Below are positions 11,870 to 16,396 of a DNA stretch of 16,396 nt, piece after piece (the first letter of the stretch is position 1; every line of letters begins with the position of its first letter). The notes below the pieces were generated by a model, which worked only from the letters and a program-made list of their open reading frames with translations, was not told the DNA's origin and did not search any database. The DNA lies in NCBI GenBank assembly GCA_047629975.1, contig JBLHUT010000043.1:1-16396 (forward strand), given 5' to 3'. Source of the DNA: JBLHUT01 sp047629975 (lineage in GTDB: Bacteria; Pseudomonadota; Alphaproteobacteria; Rhodobacterales; Rhodobacteraceae). The position numbers and the translations under genes were made by a program.

Positions 11870-13416
11870 TGGACAATCTTCTTTCGATTATTACGTTCAT
11901 TCCGATGGTTGCCGCAGGGATACTTGCGTTATTCCTTCGGGGCGATGATGCAGCTGCCAAACTGAATGCAAAATGGCTGGCGCTGATTGCGACTTCAGCC
12001 ACATTCTTTGTCTCGTTGTTTTTGATTTTCCAGTTTGATCCGGCAGATACCGGATTTCAATTCGTCGAAGAGCGCGACTGGATGTTCGGCCTGAGCTACA
12101 AGATGGGCGTTGACGGCATATCGGTTCTGTTCGTTATGCTTACGACGTTCATGATGCCGCTTGTGATCGCCGCAAGCTGGCACGTCGATTTGCGCGTCAA
12201 GGAATACATGATTGCATTCCTGATGCTCGAGACGTTGATGCTTGGCGTATTTATGGCGCTGGACCTTGTTCTTTTCTACCTGTTTTTCGAGGCGGGTCTG
12301 ATTCCGATGTTCCTGATTATCGGGATCTGGGGCGGTAAGGCGCGTGTCTATGCGGCGTTCAAATTCTTCCTTTACACCTTCCTTGGCTCGGTTTTGATGC
12401 TGGTCGCCATGATCGGGATGTACGTGGATGCGGGCACGACAGACGTTGTGTCACTGTTGTCTCACGAGTTCGCCACCGAGACGTTTTCGGTGGCGGGTAT
12501 CCATATTGTTGGCGGCTTGCAGACCCTTCTGTGGCTTGCATTTTTCGCCAGCTTTGCGGTTAAAATGCCGATGTGGCCCGTTCATACGTGGCTTCCTGAT
12601 GCACATGTTCAAGCGCCGACCGCCGGTTCTGTCGTGCTTGCGGCCATATTGTTGAAGATGGGGGGCTACGGCTTTTTGCGCTTTAGTTTGCCGATGTTTC
12701 CTGTGGCATCCGACATTATGGCGCCGTTTGTTCTGTGGATTTCGGCGATTGCAATCGTCTACACCTCGCTTGTGGCGCTTGCGCAGGAAGACATGAAAAA
12801 GCTGATTGCTTATTCTTCCGTTGCGCACATGGGGTATGTGACGATGGGAATTTTTGCGGCCAACCAACAGGGCATCGACGGGGCGATTTTCCAGATGTTG
12901 AGCCACGGCTTTATTTCGGGCGCTTTGTTTTTGTGTGTCGGTGTGATTTACGACCGGATGCACACCCGTGACATCGACGCTTATGGTGGGCTTGTGAACC
13001 GGATGCCTGCCTATGCGTTGATCTTTATGCTGTTCACGATGGCGAATGTCGGGCTTCCGGGAACCTCTGGGTTTGTGGGTGAGTTCCTGACGTTGATGGG
13101 TGTTTTTCAGGTCAACACATGGGTGGCGATGTTTGCAACCTCCGGGGTGATCTTGTCGGCGGCTTATGCATTGTGGCTCTATCGCCGCGTTGTCATGGGC
13201 GACCTGATCAAGGAAAGCCTGAAGTCGATCACCGATATGGATACGCGGGAAAAGTGGATATTTACGCCGCTGGTTGTGATGACTTTGCTATTGGGCGTCT
13301 ATCCTGCGCTTGTGATCGATATTATCGGGCCGACCGTTTCTGCCTTGATCGATGGGCGGACGGTAGCACTTGCGGATTTTGCGGCAACAACCCAAATAGC
13401 AGCCGGAGGCCACTGA
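11869..13416 (+). CDS. nuoM: NADH-quinone oxidoreductase subunit M
   Basis: NuoM (ND4 homologue, 515 residues) is the middle antiporter-like proton channel. The key residues are E141 in LFFEAGLIPMFLIIGIWGG and K232 in FAVKMPMWPVHTWLPDAHVQ, followed by APTAGSVVLAAILLKMGGYG. The second half keeps the conserved ELDKKLIAY-like turn as EDMKKLIAYSSVAHMGYV. About 14 hydrophobic segments and a normal length are seen. It starts inside the nuoL stop and ends one base before nuoN, so L, M and N are made as a coupled set. Confidence 0.98.
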   Translation: MDNLLSIITFIPMVAAGILALFLRGDDAAAKLNAKWLALIATSATFFVSLFLIFQFDPADTGFQFVEERDWMFGLSYKMGVDGISVLFVMLTTFMMPLVIAASWHVDLRVKEYMIAFLMLETLMLGVFMALDLVLFYLFFEAGLIPMFLIIGIWGGKARVYAAFKFFLYTFLGSVLMLVAMIGMYVDAGTTDVVSLLSHEFATETFSVAGIHIVGGLQTLLWLAFFASFAVKMPMWPVHTWLPDAHVQAPTAGSVVLAAILLKMGGYGFLRFSLPMFPVASDIMAPFVLWISAIAIVYTSLVALAQEDMKKLIAYSSVAHMGYVTMGIFAANQQGIDGAIFQMLSHGFISGALFLCVGVIYDRMHTRDIDAYGGLVNRMPAYALIFMLFTMANVGLPGTSGFVGEFLTLMGVFQVNTWVAMFATSGVILSAAYALWLYRRVVMGDLIKESLKSITDMDTREKWIFTPLVVMTLLLGVYPALVIDIIGPTVSALIDGRTVALADFAATTQIAAGGH

Positions 13417-13417
13417 T

Positions 13418-14857
13418 ATGATTTCTGATCTTACGACACTGATGCCAGAGATCTTGCTGGCCGTGTATGCCATGGCTGCTTTGATCTTTGCCGTTTACAC
13501 CACCAAGGATGCTCTTGCGCCGCTTTTGGTGTGGGTGACTGCGGCAGTCTTTACTGTAGTGGCTTTCTGGATCATGGCTTCGGGCGGAGGAAGCGCTGGC
13601 GGCTTTGATGGAATGTTCATCGACGACAGTTTTTCACGTTTTGCCAAGGTTATGATCCTTCTGTCGGCGGCTGCTATTTTGCTGTTGAGCAAGGATTACA
13701 TGCTGGCGCGGGATTTGCTGCGGTTTGAATATCCGGTGCTGATCGTTCTGGCTGTGGTCGGCATGATGATCATGGTGAGTGCGGGCGATTTGATGACACT
13801 CTACATGGGCCTGGAGCTGCAATCGTTGTCGCTGTATGTCGTGGCTGCCTTGCGCAGGGATTCGGTGAAATCAACCGAAGCAGGGTTGAAATACTTTGTT
13901 CTCGGGGCGCTTAGCTCGGGATTGTTGCTCTATGGGGCCTCCCTGACCTACGGGTTTTCTGGCACGACCCAGTTTTCCGGCATTATCCAGACTGCAACCG
14001 CGGGCGATATTCCGCTTGGTCTTCTGATCGGTCTTGTATTTTTGTGCGCCGGCCTTGCCTTCAAGGTGTCGGCTGCGCCGTTCCACATGTGGACACCAGA
14101 TGTCTACGAAGGCTCCCCGACGCCGATCACCGCCTTTTTTGCCACCGCTCCCAAGGTTGCGGCCATGGCTTTGTTCGCGCGGTTGCTGCATGATGCGTTT
14201 GGTGAAGCGGTCGCGGACTGGCAACAGATTTTGGCCTTCTTGGCGGTGCTCTCAATGTTCCTTGGCGCGATTGCTGCCATCGGGCAGCGCGATATCAAGC
14301 GTCTTATGGCCTATTCCTCGATTGCCCACATGGGCTTTGCCTTGGTCGGTTTGTCCGCTGGAACAGCCCAAGGGGTTGAATCCATGCTGATATACATGGC
14401 GATCTACGTCACCATGAACATCGGAACCTTTGCGTTTATCCTGAGCATGGAGCGTGACGGTCGCCACATTACTGACATTTCCAGCCTGAACATGCTGTCC
14501 AAAAATGAGCCGGGTAAGGCGTTGGCGATGCTGGTTCTGCTCTTCAGCCTTGCAGGTGTGCCGCCGCTTCTCGGGTTCTTTGGCAAATACGGTGTGCTCC
14601 TTGCTGCTGTAGACGCCGGATTGGGATGGCTTGCGGTGGCTGGTGCGGTGGCGTCGGTAATCGGAGCGTTCTATTATCTAAGGATCGTTTTTTATATGTA
14701 TTTCGGCGATCCGGAAGAGCGCTTGATCGACGGTAAAATGTCACCTGTCCATTTTGTGTTCTTGATGGGGTCGGCCGCAGCGATGGTTTTGGGGATCGTT
14801 AACTTGTTCGGGCTTGAATCTGTTGCCGCGGTTGCGGCTGCAACTCTTGTCAACTAA
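13418..14857 (+). CDS. nuoN: NADH-quinone oxidoreductase subunit N
   Basis: NuoN (ND2 homologue, 479 residues) is the third antiporter-like proton channel, next to NuoK. The paired channel residues are E133 in YMGLELQSLSLYVV and K216 in LAFKVSAAPFHMWTPDVYEG, followed by SPTPITAFFATAPKVAAM. DIKRLMAYSSIAHMGFAL is the expected central motif. GGAGG at 13405-13409 lies 8 nt before the ATG. It is the last complex I gene; its 3' end probably overlaps the start of birA. Confidence 0.98.
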   Translation: MISDLTTLMPEILLAVYAMAALIFAVYTTKDALAPLLVWVTAAVFTVVAFWIMASGGGSAGGFDGMFIDDSFSRFAKVMILLSAAAILLLSKDYMLARDLLRFEYPVLIVLAVVGMMIMVSAGDLMTLYMGLELQSLSLYVVAALRRDSVKSTEAGLKYFVLGALSSGLLLYGASLTYGFSGTTQFSGIIQTATAGDIPLGLLIGLVFLCAGLAFKVSAAPFHMWTPDVYEGSPTPITAFFATAPKVAAMALFARLLHDAFGEAVADWQQILAFLAVLSMFLGAIAAIGQRDIKRLMAYSSIAHMGFALVGLSAGTAQGVESMLIYMAIYVTMNIGTFAFILSMERDGRHITDISSLNMLSKNEPGKALAMLVLLFSLAGVPPLLGFFGKYGVLLAAVDAGLGWLAVAGAVASVIGAFYYLRIVFYMYFGDPEERLIDGKMSPVHFVFLMGSAAAMVLGIVNLFGLESVAAVAAATLVN

Positions 14858-15632
14858 CACGCCACCGGGCGGCGGTGACGATGTACCGAGTCATTGGCCG
14901 GTTGGCTATGACCGGATCGTTCTGGAACAGACAGACAATACGATGGCCGAGGCGCGCAGGCGCCTTGGCGAGATTTCCTGCCCGACATGGATACTGGCTT
15001 TGTCTCAATCGTCGGCCCGCGGGCGGCGTGGGCGCGCTTGGGCCCATCCGCCGGGGAATTTCGCTGCGACATTGGTGATGCGTCCCCGCGCGGATCCGAT
15101 GCTGGCGGCACTGCGCTCTTTTGTGGCGTCTCTTGCACTTTACGATACTTTGCGCGGATATGCGCCCGACGCCTCGATTGCACTCAAATGGCCAAATGAT
15201 GTTTTGCTGAAAGGCGGGAAGGTCGCGGGTATTCTACTTGAGAGTGCAGGGCAGGGCGGAGATGTTGACTGGCTGTCCATTGGCATAGGCGTTAATTTGC
15301 TCGTCGCGCCTGCGCCCGAAACGGTTGAACATGACGCGTTGCGGCCGGTCTGCCTGTTGTCGCAGGGGGGCGCGCGTGTTTCGCCCGAGGTTTTCCTGAC
15401 GTCGTTGGCCCGCGCATTTGCGATTTACGAAACGCAGTTTCAAACCTTCGGATTCGATCCTATCCGGCGGGCATGGTTGTCGCATGCGGCCCGATTGGGC
15501 GATGTGATTACGGCCCGTACGGGACAAGATGCGTTTACCGGAACGTTTGAGACGCTGGACGGTCAAGGAAACCTTGTTTTAAGAACTCCGGAAGGTGTGC
15601 GTGCCATCGCCGCCGCGGAAATCTATTTCTGA
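14847..15632 (+). CDS. birA: biotin--[acetyl-CoA-carboxylase] ligase, class I
   Basis: Biotin protein ligase makes biotinyl-AMP and attaches biotin to carboxylase carrier lysines. The visible motifs are LEQTDNTMAEA (27-37), the ATP/biotin loop ARGRRGRAW (57-65), KWPNDV (114-119) with the lysine of GGKVAGILLE (K125), and GIGVNL (146-151); the C-terminal SH3-like domain ends IAAAEIYF. There is no N-terminal winged helix, so it is class I without repressor function. The start is uncertain: the frame has no ATG or GTG before the conserved region. I chose TTG at 14847, overlapping nuoN by 11 bp (261 residues); TTG at 14814 would give 272 residues. No clear Shine-Dalgarno precedes either. nuoN-birA-coaX is a usual Rhodobacterales order. 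Confidence 0.93.
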   Translation: MSTNTPPGGGDDVPSHWPVGYDRIVLEQTDNTMAEARRRLGEISCPTWILALSQSSARGRRGRAWAHPPGNFAATLVMRPRADPMLAALRSFVASLALYDTLRGYAPDASIALKWPNDVLLKGGKVAGILLESAGQGGDVDWLSIGIGVNLLVAPAPETVEHDALRPVCLLSQGGARVSPEVFLTSLARAFAIYETQFQTFGFDPIRRAWLSHAARLGDVITARTGQDAFTGTFETLDGQGNLVLRTPEGVRAIAAAEIYF

Positions 15633-15643
15633 AGGGATCGCGG

Positions 15644-16396
15644 ATGCTATTATGTATTGATTGCGGGAACACAAACACAGTGTTCTCGATCTGGGACGGT
15701 ACGCGATTTCTGGTTACTCTTCGCACATCAACCGAACACACGCGCACGGCAGACCAATATTATGTCTGGTTCTCGACGTTGTTGGCCCATCACAAGCTAA
15801 GCGTGGACATTGTGGACGTGATCATCTCGTCCACTGTGCCACGTGTCGTCTTTAACCTCAGGGTCTTTGCCGACCGGTTTTACAACGCGCGTCCACTGGT
15901 TGTTGGCCGTGAGGATTGTGCATTGCCTGCGGCACCGCGGGTCGATGCCGGAACCCAGGTCGGCCCTGACCGGCTTGTGAATACCGCGGGTGCGTTTGAC
16001 CGGCACGGTGGCAATCTGATTGTAGTAGATTTCGGGACGGCCACCACATTCGATGTCGTGGCCGACGACGGTGCCTATATCGGGGGGGTGATTGCGCCGG
16101 GAGTAAACCTGAGTCTCGAAGCGTTGCATCAGGCCGCAGCCGCTTTGCCACATGTTGATGTGAGCAAACCACAGTCGGTGATCGGGACCAATACCGTGGC
16201 ATGCATGCAATCAGGTGTGTTTTGGGGGTATGTGGGCTTGGTTGCGGGGATTTGTGGGCGAATTAAGGCCGAATATGCCCATCCGATGTTAATTGTTGGT
16301 ACGGGGGGGCTTGCGCCTTTGTTCTCGACGGGCGATGTGCTATTTGACGTGATCGAAAGCGATCTTACGATGCACGGTTTGACCGTCATCCATGAT
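15644..16396 (+). CDS. coaX: type III pantothenate kinase, 5' part
   Basis: CoaX phosphorylates pantothenate, the first step of coenzyme A synthesis, using the ASKHA fold. The frame is open from the ATG at 15644 to the window end, 251 residues without a stop. Motifs: phosphate loop IDCGNTNTVFS (5-15), GPDRLVN with the catalytic Asp D109, VDFGTATTFDVV with the cation-site Asp D129, and YIGGVIAPGVNLSLEAL (145-161). Family members are about 255-260 residues, so only a few C-terminal codons are missing. AAGGGA just after the birA stop, about 6 nt from the ATG, is the ribosome site; the gap to birA is 11 bp. Two G7 runs (16082-16088 and 16303-16309) lie in the coding part without breaking the frame. 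Confidence 0.97.
   Translation, partial: MLLCIDCGNTNTVFSIWDGTRFLVTLRTSTEHTRTADQYYVWFSTLLAHHKLSVDIVDVIISSTVPRVVFNLRVFADRFYNARPLVVGREDCALPAAPRVDAGTQVGPDRLVNTAGAFDRHGGNLIVVDFGTATTFDVVADDGAYIGGVIAPGVNLSLEALHQAAAALPHVDVSKPQSVIGTNTVACMQSGVFWGYVGLVAGICGRIKAEYAHPMLIVGTGGLAPLFSTGDVLFDVIESDLTMHGLTVIHD

Noticed and set aside
16082..16309. Two G7 runs in coaX as phase-variable sites
   Set aside because: Both encode conserved residues (GGV and GTGGLA regions), and switching off a likely essential kinase would be harmful.
1..16396. CRISPR arrays, tRNA/rRNA genes, insertion sequences, defence genes
   Set aside because: No regularly spaced repeats, no tRNA-like cloverleaf, no transposase or nuclease domains were seen; apart from the short gaps the window is filled by complex I genes and their neighbours.

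Overview
The window is one continuous plus-strand block holding most of a proton-pumping NADH:quinone oxidoreductase (respiratory complex I) operon of an alphaproteobacterium. Several traits point to the order Rhodobacterales (Roseobacter/Rhodobacter group): NuoE carries a long C-terminal extension ending in a helix-hairpin-helix-like domain, NuoG is short and lacks the N7 cluster cysteines, unknown-function genes (DUF5337-like, DUF5333-like, carboxymuconolactone-decarboxylase-like) interrupt the operon, and nuoN is followed by birA and coaX. Species cannot be named from the sequence. Base composition looks moderately GC-rich (not computed).

Layout: nuoD (3' part, 2-469); a possible 36-codon micro-gene that fills the nuoD-nuoE gap (466-576); nuoE with extension (576-1664); a two-TM membrane protein carrying a second copy of the same helix-hairpin-helix-like domain (1709-2338); a DUF5337-like two-TM miniprotein (2369-2590); nuoF (2603-3892); an intrinsic-terminator-like hairpin (3954-3990); a DUF5333-like gene (4014-4409); a leader with competing hairpins (4444-4500); nuoG (4555-6576); a 230-bp gap with only a weak 36-codon ORF; nuoH (6807-7844); nuoI (7847-8341); a cysteine-free carboxymuconolactone-decarboxylase-like gene (8338-8757); nuoJ (8754-9362); a short gap with a possible 25-codon ORF; nuoK (9447-9752); nuoL (9758-11869); nuoM (11869-13416); nuoN (13418-14857); birA (about 14847-15632); coaX (15644 to the window end, incomplete). 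There is no gene-free stretch over 300 bases. I saw no tRNA, rRNA, insertion sequence or CRISPR array.

How the genes work together: NuoE, NuoF and NuoG form the NADH-oxidising module. NuoD and NuoI belong to the quinone-reducing connecting module. NuoH, J, K, L, M and N form the membrane proton-pumping arm. Many junctions are tight or overlapping (ATGA at nuoI/CMD and CMD/nuoJ, TGATG at nuoL/nuoM), which fits one co-transcribed, translationally coupled operon. BirA and CoaX are cofactor enzymes (biotinylation, coenzyme A) riding at the end.

The least ordinary parts are: (a) the same helix-hairpin-helix-like domain on the soluble NuoE subunit and on a membrane-anchored neighbour; (b) a terminator and an attenuator-like hairpin set bracketing the DUF5333-like gene inside the operon; (c) micro-ORFs ending exactly at the start of the next nuo gene. 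I found no clearly new stand-alone system such as a defence island or mobile element. Percent identity and pairing statements were counted by eye.
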